Notes: generated by a model from the sequence alone, not told the origin. Numbered from the stretch's first letter, positions 33,511-45,954 are shown. The stretch: DNA of 64,000 nucleotides from Circinella minor (GCA_016758965.1 JAEPRB010000167.1:1-64000); one strand, 5' to 3'. Program-made: numbers and translations.

Positions 33511-36500
33511 GATAAAGCTGTTGTTGTGTATTCTTTATTTGTGGTAACTGGTGAGAAACAATAGTATTATTTAAGTATTGAATATTGTTATTGAAAGGTA
33601 TAGCAAATGTTTGAGGCGAATATATATGATGAGGATACGGAAGTGGCAAAAGCGAAGAAGGTTGTATAATGCTGTTGAGAGGAAGGTTGGTTTGTTGCTG
33701 TTCAATTCGTGGTGTTTTGGAATGAACTGGTATTTGAGCTGCTGGTGCTATTCGTTTTCGTGTTGACAATTTTAATGTACAGCTCATATTGTTTAACGCC
33801 TCTTTATTGTTATAGATCGTTTTGCTGATATTTTCAGACTCTCTCCATCTAGTGTTATAATAACTACGCAAATGTTCATGTGTTTTATAGAAAATGTTAA
33901 CTCCATCAACATCAGATAGTGACCAAATTTTTGTAAACCTATCAAAATCAATTTCTTTTTCTATATGATCTGGAAATTTTTCAAGTAAGATTTGTTTAAA
34001 TAGTTCTTTTTCGGTTGGGGTATGTACGGGCAATATAGCATGGGCTGTTTGTTGACGTCGTGCAAGAAACTTATGCTGTGCTCCTGGGACCTGTAATGTA
34101 GAGCTGTAAATCATAATCAATGTAGCTATATCTAATGATGTTGCTGGCGGAAGAGTTGACAGTTTGGCAAGCGTGGGTCGATTTAATTCAGTTGGATCCA
34201 TAATACCTGGTGTTGCTTTTTCAATTCCCAATTTGGTCATCATGGCTGTAGACAGAGGCGAGATTCCAAAATATTCATTGGACGATACCAGTTGTATTGT
34301 ATGTCTATGAATTCCAGGTTCATTATCAATACATGGCATTCCGAGAGATACTTGCAAGTCGTTGATATGTTGTGTTATCCAAGGGTCGTAATGACCTTGG
34401 TGTACAGGACCATATCGATTTACCGTTCCAACCTTATTACATAAATGTAAGATTTACAATAGATTTATACGCTTGTTTATTATCAATTTCCTTACATTAA
34501 TATTGTGGCGAAGTCTATAGTCTGCCAACGCAGAATCGGTGAGTTCAACACTAGCACCAAATGATCCAAAACGACGAATAATGTTTTGGTGGATGCCACC
34601 CTCCAATGAATTTGTCCCACGGCTACAGCGATATAACCAAACCATCACGATCAGTACCCTTGACAAAATAAAAAGGAATTCCCGGTGGATCAGAAACATG
34701 TCCTTGATGAATTGCTTTTAACACATTTGCTGCTTGCTGCCAATTTTCATAGTCAAACAATGGTCTACCAGTTCTTGCACACCGTAGTGGCCCATATGTT
34801 TTGAAAGGTCTTTGACAACTGGATATAATATGCTGGGTGGTGGTATTACACCTTCATAATAATTATACACGTTAACATATGTACCTTAAATATCTTACTT
34901 TTCAAATGTCTGTAAAACTATACTTATGCTTACGTCTGACTCGTCGCAATACCCAATCCGGATTTTCAGAAAGTTTCTTTTCCCATGTTGTACCTTGCTT
35001 TTCAAGAACATTTTTAACCTTATTTTTGTCATCTTCATCTACAACAAATAGTGCATCTCGAAATGCCCGAGAGAATACTTTCGATAACCCATGTTTGCGA
35101 GATACTTTAATCAAGTCCATCGAATGGAAAGCGTCTTTTAAAATTCTCGATCGAATGGGTTCTAGATCTTCACAGTCCTTAACCTGATTTTCCACATCTA
35201 GCTGATTAAATTGCTGTTCACCATAAAACAGACTTGCTTAATCGATATCTTTGTTAATTAATTGTGAATTACCGTCTTTGTCAACAAAGCCCAACTCATT
35301 GTTATCATTATCTTCAGTGTCACTAGAAGTCAAATCGGCATCGTCAGGAATAGTAGAAATTGGATCAATGTCTTGGTTAGTCACACTAATAGCATTTCAC
35401 ATATATTTACACCAGTATACATAGCATGTTAACTGGTGTTTTTTAATACATACTTGCTGTTGTATCTGGTATTTGCAAAGAATTTACTGAAGTCGAAGTA
35501 TGTATAACTGGCTGTTGAACAGAGACTGCTTTATATGTGCGTAACTCAGAGATGCGAACGACTACATCAAATGGCAAAGTTGATCCAAGGTCACGCAAAC
35601 ACTTATCATGTGCCTTCACCATTGCACCAGGTATAACGACCTTCTTTAATGTTACAATGACTTCATTTTTCTTGACATTAATATCATCCAGTTTGTTCTT
35701 TTGCTCAGCAATCTCACCATATGCTGCAGCATCATGAACATATCCACCTGAATGGAAAGAAATATTTGTCCCTTATGTTGTATAGATGTGTATATATTTT
35801 AGTTATAGTTTTGCATGACTAAGTAATATATGATTCTGATAAATATAAAATTCCAGCATTTACCTATTTCAACCGGCTTACAAATTCGTGTACCAATGAT
35901 ACCATGTCTTTTTACTTCATCAAAAATTTTTAAGGAGCCCCAGGCATCTAATGCAGCATATTCCACTTGATTTTGAGAGAGTTGAGGTGCATCCCAATTA
36001 CCGAGACGTATATCATCATCTTTTAGCAACGTGTGTTCCAATACAGCCTCACAAATTCGAGCAAGACCCATACGTCCATCGTTTATAGCACCTTGACTTT
36101 TACAAAAAGCACCCAATTCGAACCCTCCTTTACAAGCAATTTTGAAATCTCGTTCGATCTTTTTAAGGTCACCATTGACATTTCGTCCGACCTTTACAAT
36201 AGTGTCTGATTCGAGTAACTTACACAAGGAACCTGGTAATTTGTCGAGACGTGCAACACAGCAAACAAGCACAGTATCATGACCAGCAATTTGTATTGTT
36301 GAAAATTTTCCTTGTCGTTTAGTACGTTGATTTACTGGCCATTCACAATCTAGGCCGATTACTTGCATAGATTGATTATTTATCTTTTTAATAAATTCGT
36401 CGAGGTTGATATCAATATCTTGATATTGGCTGATGCACCTTATGACGACTTCATCTTTGGGAATTTGAAGTAGTGGATATGATGGTATATTCAAAGGTTC

Positions 36501-38100
36501 AATTGTTGCAGGTTCGGATACTGGAATAACGTCCTTGAGCAGCGATGGAAAAACACTTTTTAGAAAGCCTTGATCGCCAATAACATTGTCAGTGAAAAAG
36601 ATTTCCGGCTGTTCGTGACCATATAATTCGTATGCTTCCCGTAATTTATCAAACCCATATTGTAGATGGGAGAGTGATTTCGTGGGAACTAGGAATTGCA
36701 AGCGTATTTCCTCATATTCATTGAGAACAGTATATAACGCCGCGAATACAGGTACACCATTGACCTTGCTCATAAGTTTTATGATTTTGAAAGTATGGTC
36801 TCCTTTAAGGTATTTTCCATCAAGAATTTCCATCTGCTTGTCCATGAAACTTCGTAATTCAGCAAGGTATGCAGTGTAAAATGAACGTAAATACTGTGGT
36901 GATGGTACATGTCCTGCATATTTTGATCGGTCATCAAACGTCGAGAAAGAAATAATTTCTTCCTTAAAAAGATGCTGTCGCAGAGTAGGTTGTTGTTGCT
37001 GGCGAATAAAAACAGCTTGAAGATATTGTAAATAGCGTCTTGCATAAGTTAGTCTATGTAGTTCACGAAGAATGTTATGAAAACGCTTTGGACCAACAGA
37101 GTTCTGCACACACAGTCGATAAAGATCGCCAACTGTTTTCGATAACCCCCCTTGATGAGTCATGTATCCTGGGTACTCGCATTGTAGAACTTTTGGTAAT
37201 TGTCGAATGATTCTTGCGTCATTACTTATGAAGATTGCAGAACAGTTTTTATCTTTACATTCATAACGATATCCCATTATATAAAAGCACCTGCCATAAG
37301 TAAACAAACATCATTAGAAAATAGCTTCTACCACTTATACATATATATATATAGCGATTAAATAAAACATACCCATTCAGATCAACAACTCGCCGTGCAT
37401 ATGGAGTTTGTGTATAACCCTTTTGTCTAAGTTCAGATTGCTTGGCATGTTTGGAGCATTCTGATCCCTTTTTTTTGCATTCACTACACTCCAACGCTTT
37501 TTCCTTGCATTTAGGACATTCTAACACTTTGTCTATCAACAAATGAGGGAACCACAAGAACACTCGAGGTAGGTAAAGTGCAGCAGGATTCAGGTCACTC
37601 TTCATTAGCGCAAAATATGGATCTTTAGGATGCACCCAAAAAGTTCCATTCTCGTACTCCTTTATTTTCCCATTCTTTTTGAACCGTTGTTGAAGCCCTT
37701 TAAAATATTCTTGCAATACGCGTCCTTCTTCTTCTTCGTCATTAAAATCGGCTACCGGTACTGGATCATTTTCATCCACCCAATCATCATCCATATCTAG
37801 ATCGTCAGCAATATCACCTTGTTCATCACTTCCATTTTCGTTCAAAAGCTGAAAAATAGAAGCCATTTCATCCGCGATTCCTAGATCTTCTTGCGCGTCT
37901 TCAACATAACTGCCTTCAGCATTCGAAGCTGCAGTCTCAGGATTCCGAACACGCACTTCATGGCGCGTGTCAAGATTAGGATTAGCGAAACTAATCAATT
38001 GTTGTCCTTTTGGCAATGGCTTTGAAGGTCTTCCAGCCTTGTGATCTGGCTTATTTTTGGTTCCTGGCTTACGGCCTCTTTGCGCGAAATTGAAAGACAT
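33101..38100 (-). CDS. DDE-type transposase-like protein with an inserted DEDDy 3'-5' exonuclease, one frameshift
   Basis: Eight exons (38100-37373, 37290-35864, 35747-35454, 35371-35273, 35236-34924, 34851-34496, 34432-33376, 33306-33101) give about 1492 aa if one surplus base near 34643 is ignored. Domain order: N-terminal AT-hook-like motifs (RGRKPG, AGRPSKP), acidic linker, a Cys-pair cluster (CPKC, CSEC, CSKH; about 205-235) running into CKDKNC, reminiscent of DUF6729, then an RNase H-like frame. Candidate catalytic residues are Asp400 (LDGKYLKGDH), Asp477 (FFTDN) and Glu1037 (RGTNSLEGG, as in IS256/MULE-type enzymes). Between the second Asp and Glu lies a complete DEDDy exonuclease (about 550-700): Asp557/Glu559 in GLDCEW, Asp617 in NVNGDLKK, Tyr687/Asp691 in YAALDAW. 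The C-terminus has a poly-Gln run and a Cys motif (CSICHDVKCPGK). The exonuclease is secure. The transposase assignment is inference. The frameshift suggests this copy is dead. Confidence 0.75.
33441..33513 (-). repeat. CAG/CTG-type trinucleotide run encoding poly-Gln
   Basis: About 24 tandem CTG/TTG triplets on the + strand encode more than 20 glutamines in exon 7 of the transposase-like gene on the minus strand. Mixed CAA and CAG codons are used. Confidence 0.9.
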
Positions 38101-38867
38101 TGTTAATGCAATCAGTGATCGAGGTAATAAAAAGTTTAATAGAAAAAAGCTAACAGGCACACAGTAGCTATAGCGGCATATAACCGATTTGAATCTCAGT
38201 ATCAAAGTCGAAATCCATTGGCAAACTCAAATCGTCAAAGTATGTTTTTATTGGATAGTGCTGCCCCATTAATATTATCCCAGTCGAAAATTAGCAGTCA
38301 AAATGGTATTTATTGGTAGGCCAGATATCTGGCCAATAAAATTTGAGGTTTACGGGCACACAATTCAAGGCTTCCCATTTTTCGATTTTTGTCTTCGTCT
38401 GCGTTAACTGACGCATTTTGCGCCAATGTCCAATCACTTAATATTTTCTACTGCCTCACCAGGGAATATTTTAAACAATATTTCATTAAAAATGCCCATG
38501 AATGAATTCCTTATGAGCCTTTTTGGAAATAATAATTAAAAACACCAAGGAAGTAAATGTTTAACGCAAAAACAGGAATGCAAAATCATTGGCGCAAAAT
38601 TACTAACGCAAATTTATTCCCCAGACAACGCAAAATTAATTTAGTTCGGCGCAAATAATTTGGGAAAAACAAGTAGTTATAACTCCTTTCTGTTTTGAGA
38701 GTTTTAATTATAGTCAAGAAATTAATCAAGCAAGGATATAATTTTACAAATTACGATCCTGATACAACAAGTCATACAAAGTCTCGAAAAAGTAATTTGC
38801 TTTGGATCTCACCCCAGCTTAATCACAAGAAATACCACTCCTTTATTTGTCTAATAGAAAAAAAATA
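38101..38867. repeat. Fold-back sequence upstream of the transposase-like gene
   Basis: CATTTTGCGCCAATG at about 38413 and its inverse CATTGGCGCAAAATt at 38586 form the arms of a ~250-bp structure that contains several GCGCAAA motifs and ends with GGCGCAAATAATTTGGG at about 38649. The same GGCGCAAATAATTTGG end occurs at 48075. A perfect 16-bp palindrome GGCCAGATATCTGGCC lies at about 38331. No gene is seen. Confidence 0.5.
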
Positions 38868-40583
38868 TTACTCCTCGTCTTCATTATGATGATACTCATG
38901 AAGTGTTTTCCTTTTATTAGGTCTTGTTGGGGTGAAAAAAGGTGTTTTCATAGGGCTTGGTGATCGTGGTGGGCTATGGACAATTTCACAATGGGAAGTT
39001 GAAATATCCGCTGCCATATATTTTCGCTGCTCTTCAAAAGCCGCCAGTCTTATTTCATTGCTAATTTTTATTTTCCTGTCTTTCCATGCGTAAAGCCGTT
39101 TCAAAGTTGATCGAAAATTATCCAGTTCCAATAACAATTTTGGTATATATAATGAATCAACTTGATGTGCAACCACCACACCTTGGAAAAAAAATAGTTC
39201 CACCATATATCCAATTCGTCCTCTCCAGTCCATGTATTCTATGGCGAGCTCTTTTTTGGTGATATTGTGGATGTTGTATGCTATTGCAGAGTTTATTCTA
39301 ATGTTCTTGCTCTGTTGTTGGATGCATAATGTAGTGGAAGCAGTAAGTTTTTTAAATTCAGTAGAGCACACTTCAATAACTGTGTCATTATACTTTGTTT
39401 TCGATAACATATCCATTCGTCTTCCACTGTCCACCTCATCTTCATTTAGTATTTTCATATATTGACTAGCTTGACAAATTGTTTCTCCATCATATATAGC
39501 GACGTCATTTTCATCTTCGAATAATATATCCATTAATTCAGCGAACTTTCGAAGATACATATTTTCAGAATAACTGCCCATCACCTCGTCATTCTCCTTT
39601 GCCCAGAATTTAAAATTGAAGACGACTTGTTGTACAATGTGGAGCAATTTGTAATTATCAGACGTTTTAACTGGTTCAGGAGATTTTTGGTCGTCAAAGT
39701 ATTGCAATATTCTATCGGCATTTTTATCAAAACGATATTCCAATAGATGGTCAAAAAGACTGTCAATTTTTACAGTAATTGAACTTGGTAGTAGTGTTCT
39801 ACGTTTTTCGCATTCGTCCATAATCTCTTTGTGTGCTGTCATATCGAACTCAGCTGCATATTTCTCTCTGTAATTACAATTCATAAAATTGATGTTGCGT
39901 GACAAGCACAGCTTCATTAATTTCATGTCTTCGCAGTCCAATTTCGATTGGCATAATAATTTCGCTGCATTGTATAACAAAACAGATGATAATCCTTTCC
40001 TTTTGGGTATATATAATGAGTTGGAAAGTGGTATTATGCCTTCAAGGATCCTCTTTTTGGCCACTACACGTAACAGGTTGAATAAAGAGTCCATTGATTG
40101 CTCACTCTCTTGTTCCTCGTCGTCCTCTTCTTGTTCCTCGTCGTTCTCTTCTTGTTCCTCAATGACCTCTTTTTGCTCCTCATCGTCCTCTTCATTTTCT
40201 GAAACGAGCTCTTTATATCTTTCGAGATTGTTTGACGCTGAATTCGCGTATTTACCAAGAATAACAATAGAATTTACTTCATACTGCGCATTTACATTTC
40301 TAAGAGCTTTGATCTTTTTATGAATAACTTAAAATTTGGCTGAAGTTCTAGTAGGAAACTTCTTGAGCTTGGCAGTGGAGCGTCGCATGGATGTCAGGTT
40401 ATTGTAAAGGCTAATCCAATGTTTCATCAAATGTAATGCTGAAGTGGCGCCAACATCAATCACTGCTATACTATTTTCTTTCTTTGTGACAAATTGATTA
40501 AAAGTTGCTTTCGAGGTTGTTTCTAAATAGCTTTCAACGATCTGTTGTTTTTGTAGAGTCTTTTTGTTGATCTCTTTAACCAT
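38868..40583 (-). pseudogene. PD-(D/E)XK-like family member 2, with in-frame stop
   Basis: One continuous frame runs from the ATG at 40583 (MVKEINKKTLQKQQIV) to 38868, broken only by a TAA at 40329-40331. Downstream of it an internal ATG at 40094 opens 408 codons. After a Glu/Asp/Gln-rich repeat (EEQEEDDEEQ) comes an ordered region with the signature GRRMDMLSKTKYNDTVIEVC followed by STEFKKL, i.e. D...E-x-x-S-x-E-F-K, which fits a PD-(D/E)XK core. The same signature occurs at 44.7 kb and 58.2 kb. The C-terminus is basic/Pro-rich (SPPRSPSPMKTPFFTP). Function unknown. The stop may be a nonsense mutation, or translation may start at 40094. Confidence 0.6.
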
Positions 40584-40704
40584 TGTTAAAGTCTCTTACA
40601 TTTGAGGGAAAAAGAAACAAAGAAAGTTGGTATGTTCTAGCAAGCTAATTTTTTTATTTTTTGAGATAAGTGAATCCTTCATAGAAATGAATAAGTTCCG
40701 CACA

Positions 40705-40772
40705 CCACAAACGCGCACCACAAAATTTATTGAAACCACGTCATCAAAAAAATTTGTGGTGCGCGTTTGTGC
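40705..40772. repeat. Small fold-back (MITE-like) hairpin
   Basis: ACGCGCACCACAAA (within 40705-40727) is inverted at 40751-40772 as TTTGTGGTGCGCGT. The 22-bp arms are separated by a 23-bp loop. It abuts the first copy of the 133-bp direct repeat. Confidence 0.75.
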
Positions 40773-40803
40773 ACAACTTCTTCTTCTCGCAAGTATACAA
40801 AAA

Positions 40804-41193
40804 GCAATGTAGGAATCTCTCAAGCAAACCACTGGTTCTTGAGAGTAGAAGACCTCGGCTTCGTCCTTAGTGAAATTCAGTTGGCTCATAGATCGTTACT
40901 ATCTGCCTTAAGACTGCAAGAGTAGCGTAGTTGCTGAAAAGCATTTTTTGCATTTTGAACAATGGTATGCTAATATTTGTAACTAACTTCTTTCCGATTA
41001 TACTAATTTCTCTCTTATGAATGATTCTCGTTTCAAAATTTTATTTGCCTCTCCCCCACAGCAATGTAGGAATCTCTTAAGCAAACCATTGGTTCTTGAG
41101 AGTAGAAGACCTCGGCTTCGTCCTTAGTGAAATTCAGTTGGCTCATAGATCGTTACTATCTGCCTTAAGACTGCAAGAGTAGCGTAGTTGCTG
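40804..41193. repeat. Direct duplication of a 132-bp gene piece
   Basis: 40804-40935 and 41061-41193 are nearly identical (GCAATGTAGGAATCTCT...TAGCGTAGTTGCTG). On the minus strand each reads MSQLNFTKDEAEVFYSQEPV, a protein-like start, so a 5' gene piece was duplicated about 257 bp apart. Confidence 0.8.
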
Positions 41194-41902
41194 TGGGGGG
41201 CTTTTTTTTTTAGCGCTGAACGAACCACTGCAAAGTTCAATCGATGATATCTGTCACTCGCTGTATGGTTGTTTTGGATAAAACGATATCTGGCGGAAAG
41301 TTTTCAACCTTTTAGTCCCACAAAAAAAACTACAAGTAGTGTAGGAATTAATTGAAATTAAAAATAATTTGTACCAAAGGAATTATGGTGGAAGACAAGC
41401 AAAGATCTACACAGCTAGCCTCGCTCTTTGCTAATCTTGCCATATGCTGGTCAACGTGATTAATCTAAGGTGAGCAAGGGCATGCTAGAAAATTTGTTAT
41501 GATAATGTGATGGATAGGTATCTATTAATTTCAAATTATATATTAATAAATCCTCAGTACATCTTTCTTTTTTCAAAATCTGCTTTAGTATGTGAACATT
41601 TTGCATTTAATCACAAGCAACTTTTAATGAAGACAAAAAATACATATCATTTTGAATATTGCGTTTTCTCATAGATTATTATTTTTCTCATATGTGTAAC
41701 TTTGTTGTATTGTTTAATCATGTACTTTGACTCTTCCCACTCCATTTTCCTTTTCTTTTCCCTACTTTATTTTTATCTACTGAGAATAGTAAGTTTCATC
41801 CCTATTATATATATTATAGCTTATCTCTTTATTAACAGTTATTTCAATAAATAGCCAACAGTTATATATATTTAAAGTCAACGTACATCACAGTGGTTGG
41901 GC
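41194..41902. other. Intergenic stretch without supported genes
   Basis: AT-rich, with no open frame, RNA gene or repeat that I can support. Confidence 0.4.
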
Positions 41903-41951
41903 AGACGTGAATATGCCGACCTGTGATTAAATAAAAAAAGACGTGAATATG
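41903..41951 (+). mobile_element. Extremely truncated retroelement insertion with 13-bp target duplication
   Basis: AGACGTGAATATG is present at 41903-41915 and 41939-41951. Between them lie only 23 bp, starting CCGACCTGTGATTAAAT and ending in an A-run. The same sequence occurs at about 63914-63937. A target duplication around a few 3'-terminal bases plus an A tail is the mark of a 5'-truncated non-LTR retrotransposition event. Confidence 0.8.
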
Positions 41952-41986
41952 ACCAACAGATATATAACTATTTTTAAGGACTTGAA

Positions 41987-43125
41987 ATGGCATTTGCTAG
42001 GAAACCTGTTGGCATTGGCTTTCTTCTTTGTCGTGAGGCACTCTTCCATTACGCCGCGGCGCGAGGCCCCTCATTTTTCATAGAGAGTAGTAATAGTCAA
42101 ATAAAAGAATTAGCCCGCCGCAGCATAACTAAGAACATCTTCACAAAAACTAGTTCAAAATTATGGAAGAATACCAAGGCTTAGAAGGTACACGAAAATT
42201 AGTGTCCTGTTTAATCAATCCAATAAGTCTTTATTGAAACTAATATGTTGCGTTTTAGATATATAGAATTACAACTTTATCTGCATTCATATTCACAAAA
42301 ACAACCTTCTTATACTCATTTTATAGTAGAAAATAAAAAAAAAGCATTGTATTATGGTCTTTAAACATTACAGGCGAAGCATTGAATGGAGTCTGGTATG
42401 AACGTTATAAGAAACAGCATATGAATATAAAAGCTAGTGCAAAGTAAGTGGAAAGGCATATAGTAATAATCAATCACGTATGCATTGTCTTTTGACTTCT
42501 TTTTTTTTTTTGTTTTTTTTTTCTTACATAGGATCAAAAAACCAAAATTCAATCCTATTATATGGAATTCTATTATGAACAAAGTATTGACTAGAGTAAG
42601 TTCGTCGGAATATCACCTTTATAAAAAAAATTGAAATGGTCAAGTTTTGAAATTAATTAATCTGTTTTATTTTAGCGCGCATTATACGAAGAGTATACTG
42701 AAGGAGATTTAAAAGTTTTAGTAGCTGCTGCACAAGGTACTACTCAAGAAGCGGAACGTGTAATTATGAGAATAACTCACGGGATGATACAAGTAATAGC
42801 GGGAGTAGTAACTCTGGTGGTGGTTCGACGGAAGATGACCAAGAGATTGAAAATGGTGATGATGAAAAGGGAGAAGTGTATATCAATGCCGTTTTATCAG
42901 AACTTGGTTTCAAGGTAAGAGTAATAATTCAGTGTTAAACGTCAAGTATATGACATTGAATATATTATTGATCTTCAGATATATTACAATATTGTGTCTA
43001 TAGTTAGTTGAAAAGTTGAATGAAAATGGTTTTGTCTTATTATCCTCGTTGAAAGTTCAGGGTGATGGTATCGAGCAACGAATTTATAAAGAAATAATTC
43101 ATTTACTATACTTTCTCAAGTAAAA
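41987..43125 (+). pseudogene. Decayed multi-exon gene of unknown family
   Basis: Coding-like pieces with splice signals: 41987-42181 (LCREALFHYAAARGPSFF, SKLWKNTK), about 42373-42447 (GVWYERYKKQHMNIKAS), about 42533-42595, about 42676-42914 (RALYEEYTEGDLKVLVAAAQ; then a Ser/Gly-rich acidic linker and EVYINAVLSELGFK) and about 43005-43125 (LVEKLNENGFVLLSS... ending YFLK). The frame shifts by one base near 42768. I do not recognise a domain. Confidence 0.4.
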
Positions 43126-43329
43126 TTGACTGATTTAGGAAAAAAAAGGTATTAAAGTAAGGGGAGCAGAAAAGAAGATGAGGAAGACATATGTATTATT
43201 GGTTTTAATTGTTTTTATACTATTGTTTTCTCTCTTTTTACTTAGGTTACCGCTTTCAAGAGTTATAAATTGTCTTGATAGAAAGTACCATTCATGATGT
43301 TTCGATAACATGGTTTCGACGGTTAGAAA

Positions 43330-44165
43330 ATTGTCAATAGGCGTGGAAATACATATACAATGATCATGGCTATTGCTCTTTTACAAGTCTTATCAATGAT
43401 CGCGAAACATATCAAGCATCTCATCGCTCCTACAAGAAAGAAGTATGGTTGAAATACCTTGAACATTAGGAAAACGAACATTTTAGGAATGTCAAGTCAC
43501 TTGAATTGACTGGTAAATATAATCTTCATACAATATGAATGCGCCACGCGGTGTGGTGACAGAAAAGATGTTGATAGTAATAAAGTACGTAAACTAACTA
43601 GTAATAATTTTGCTCTTGGTACTACTACTACTACTGCTACTATTATTATTATTACTATTATTATTACAGATGATATGATTATTGATGTGTTCTGTACAAA
43701 CTCAGTAATGCAATTAATGAACGGATTTTGGAAAATGCGCTACACTTTGACCAACGTTGGTCTTAGGTTTTACAAATATGCAACGCCAATAACAATTACG
43801 GATGTACTACTTCACCTTCCTGATCTTAAAACGCTTTTTTTTTCCTTGTGCGGGATTTCCTTGCAGAGGTACTTGGTGAACTAAAAGTTTTGCAAGAATC
43901 ACAATCTTCTTTGACCAACCTTCTATTTGAGTACTTCGTCAACATCTAGTGATGCTCTCAAACTGTTAACAAAATGGTTTCCACATGTTCGATGGTCAAG
44001 ACTGGAGGAAGCAACACCAAGAGCACTCGACATTGTAACTGATTAATTCCCCAATGTCGAAATGTTGAGGTATAATGATGGATATGAACTACCAGTATCA
44101 TGCCAAAATGACAGAAGCATTCTTTCGAGGCCGATTAAAGTATCTTATTGGATGAAAGTTACAAC
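43330..44165 (+). pseudogene. Degenerate F-box/LRR-like gene remnant
   Basis: Broken frames carry pieces typical of fungal F-box/leucine-rich proteins: LINDRETYQASHRSYKKEVW (helical N-terminus with D-R), NVKSLELTG, a run ending VLLHLPDLKTLFF, LKLLTKWFPHVRWSRLE and FPNVEMLRYNDG. Several stops and shifts separate them. Assignment is by pattern only. Confidence 0.4.
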
Positions 44166-44279
44166 GATTGATATTTATTGGATAAAGGTTGGTAGGTAGT
44201 TCTAATTGGCAGAAGTTTATATATTATCAATGATTCGCTTGTTTGGGTAATTAACTTCCTGTTCATTCATTATTTTGAT

Positions 44280-45386
44280 AGGGATACTGTCGATGATCTT
44301 TTAGTTGAAATTCAAACCCAAAAACTCGATCTTACTAAAGAAAAGGAACGTACACCAGACTTGTGTAAGCTTCTACATGTATTAGAGAATCTGTAAGTAT
44401 ATATAAAAACATCCACTCGATAAGGCCAAAGAAAGTTAAATTCTCATGGTAACTTTTTACTCTTTTGTTTTATACTGTTGAATATGTTTAGATTAAGATT
44501 AACCCAACTGCATTCAAAACCACATATCATGGAAGTTTTCCACTCATTCTTGATTTTGTATCCAAAGGATTGGAAGTTGAAATGAAGGAGTAAATATTTT
44601 TATTCACGCTTTTTCTTCTTCTCTCTGATATTTCGGATTTATCTTATTCTAACCTTTGAATCCCTTTCTTTATATGGTTATTTAGTGGTGAAGCGGTTAC
44701 AGAAGCAACTAAAATGGCTATGGAGCAGAACAATTACGATGACACGAATTCATTTGGGCGAAAAATTGATGTGTTAATCAATGTAAAAGATACCACAACT
44801 ACCTTAAACTCTGACGAATGGAAGGCTAGCAAGACCAATCACCTCAAGTTAACACAACAAAGTAAAAGCATATCTTCGAATTGTACTATTTTGAATAATA
44901 TACATATTATTACTAGTGGTCAAGTTAGTTCAACCATAGCATTGCATATCATTGGTAAGAAAAAATGGACTCTTTGTGAAATGCAATATTGGATATGGAG
45001 GTGTAATGATAAGCTCATATGAAATTTCTTTATGTATATATACGTAGAAAAAATCGGGTATTTGTACCTTCTTCGTTTCAAAGAAAAATGCATATATTGC
45101 TACTTTGGTCGATGCAATCATTTAACCAACAAATGTGAATGAACTCAACCCATTTAAAAACTCGCTGAATACTTTGATCAAATGGCATAATTTTATGCGG
45201 GAGCAAATCAAAACGATCAAAAACTCAAAGCCAGTCAAGGATCTTAGTTCCGCAGTTCATGACGCTTGTAGTGAAGAACAAGGATACAATGAAAATAACA
45301 CTGTTTTGCCAACTATATTTTTTACACTAAAAAACAAACGTGCTCCAAAACGGGCATATGAAGAAATTGACGATAGTGAGGATTGA
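44280..45386 (+). pseudogene. PD-(D/E)XK-like family member 3, fragmentary
   Basis: Exon-like pieces: about 44282-44393 (LLVEIQTQKLDLTKEKERTP), about 44490-44590, about 44686-44955 with the signature SFGRKIDVLINVKDTTTTLN then SDEWKAS, and 45128-45386 (NELNPFKNSLNTLIKWHN... ending YEEIDDSED). The D...S-x-E-W-K signature and the following LTQQSKSISSNCTILNNI match member 4 at 58 kb closely. The third and fourth pieces do not join cleanly and stops intervene, so this copy looks dead. Confidence 0.5.
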
Positions 45387-45454
45387 TTTGGTAAAATAGG
45401 TTTATTACCCAGGAGTACCAAATTTAAATTCAATGAAAAAAAGTACCCATTGCT

Positions 45455-45550
45455 ATTATCTTTCCTTCTTTCCTAACCATGGCAAAGGAATCTATTGGCT
45501 CTCCTCGGTGTTACTAGTAGTCTACGGACGCCCTAAGTAAAGATTGTTCG
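45455..45550 (-). repeat. Block Z dispersed repeat, inverted copy
   Basis: The reverse complement matches 15395-15485, including CCATGGCAAAGGAATCTATT and the block around AGTAGTCTACGGACGCCC. Confidence 0.75.
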
Positions 45551-45954
45551 AGTAATATATATGTAAAATATACAACGCCCTTTCATCAACATATTGTAAT
45601 TTTTTGTATATTAGTATTTATTTATGAAGAGACGAGTAGTTGACAGTGGAACCCAAATAAATATACGCAATTCTTCCAGAGACATTACTTCACTCTTATC
45701 TATTTAAATCTATTTATTTATTTATTTTTGGGTGAGGCATATAACTGACCGAAAACGTAAATATAAGAGGAAAAGTTTGTTCTAGCAGGAGCATGAACTG
45801 TCTTCAAAAGTCTTAATATAGTACAAGTATAGCATCTTATTGATATCAATGCTGTTAACTTGCCCAGGGTAATACATAAACATAGTCTGAATGAAAATGA
45901 GCTGAGCATATGATTACTTTTAAAAAGAGATCGTTCCAAGCTTATATTATGTGT

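Noticed and set aside
40627..40812. 61-codon + strand frame
   Set aside because: It runs through the small fold-back hairpin, which explains its repeated PQTRTT/RVCAQ-like residues.
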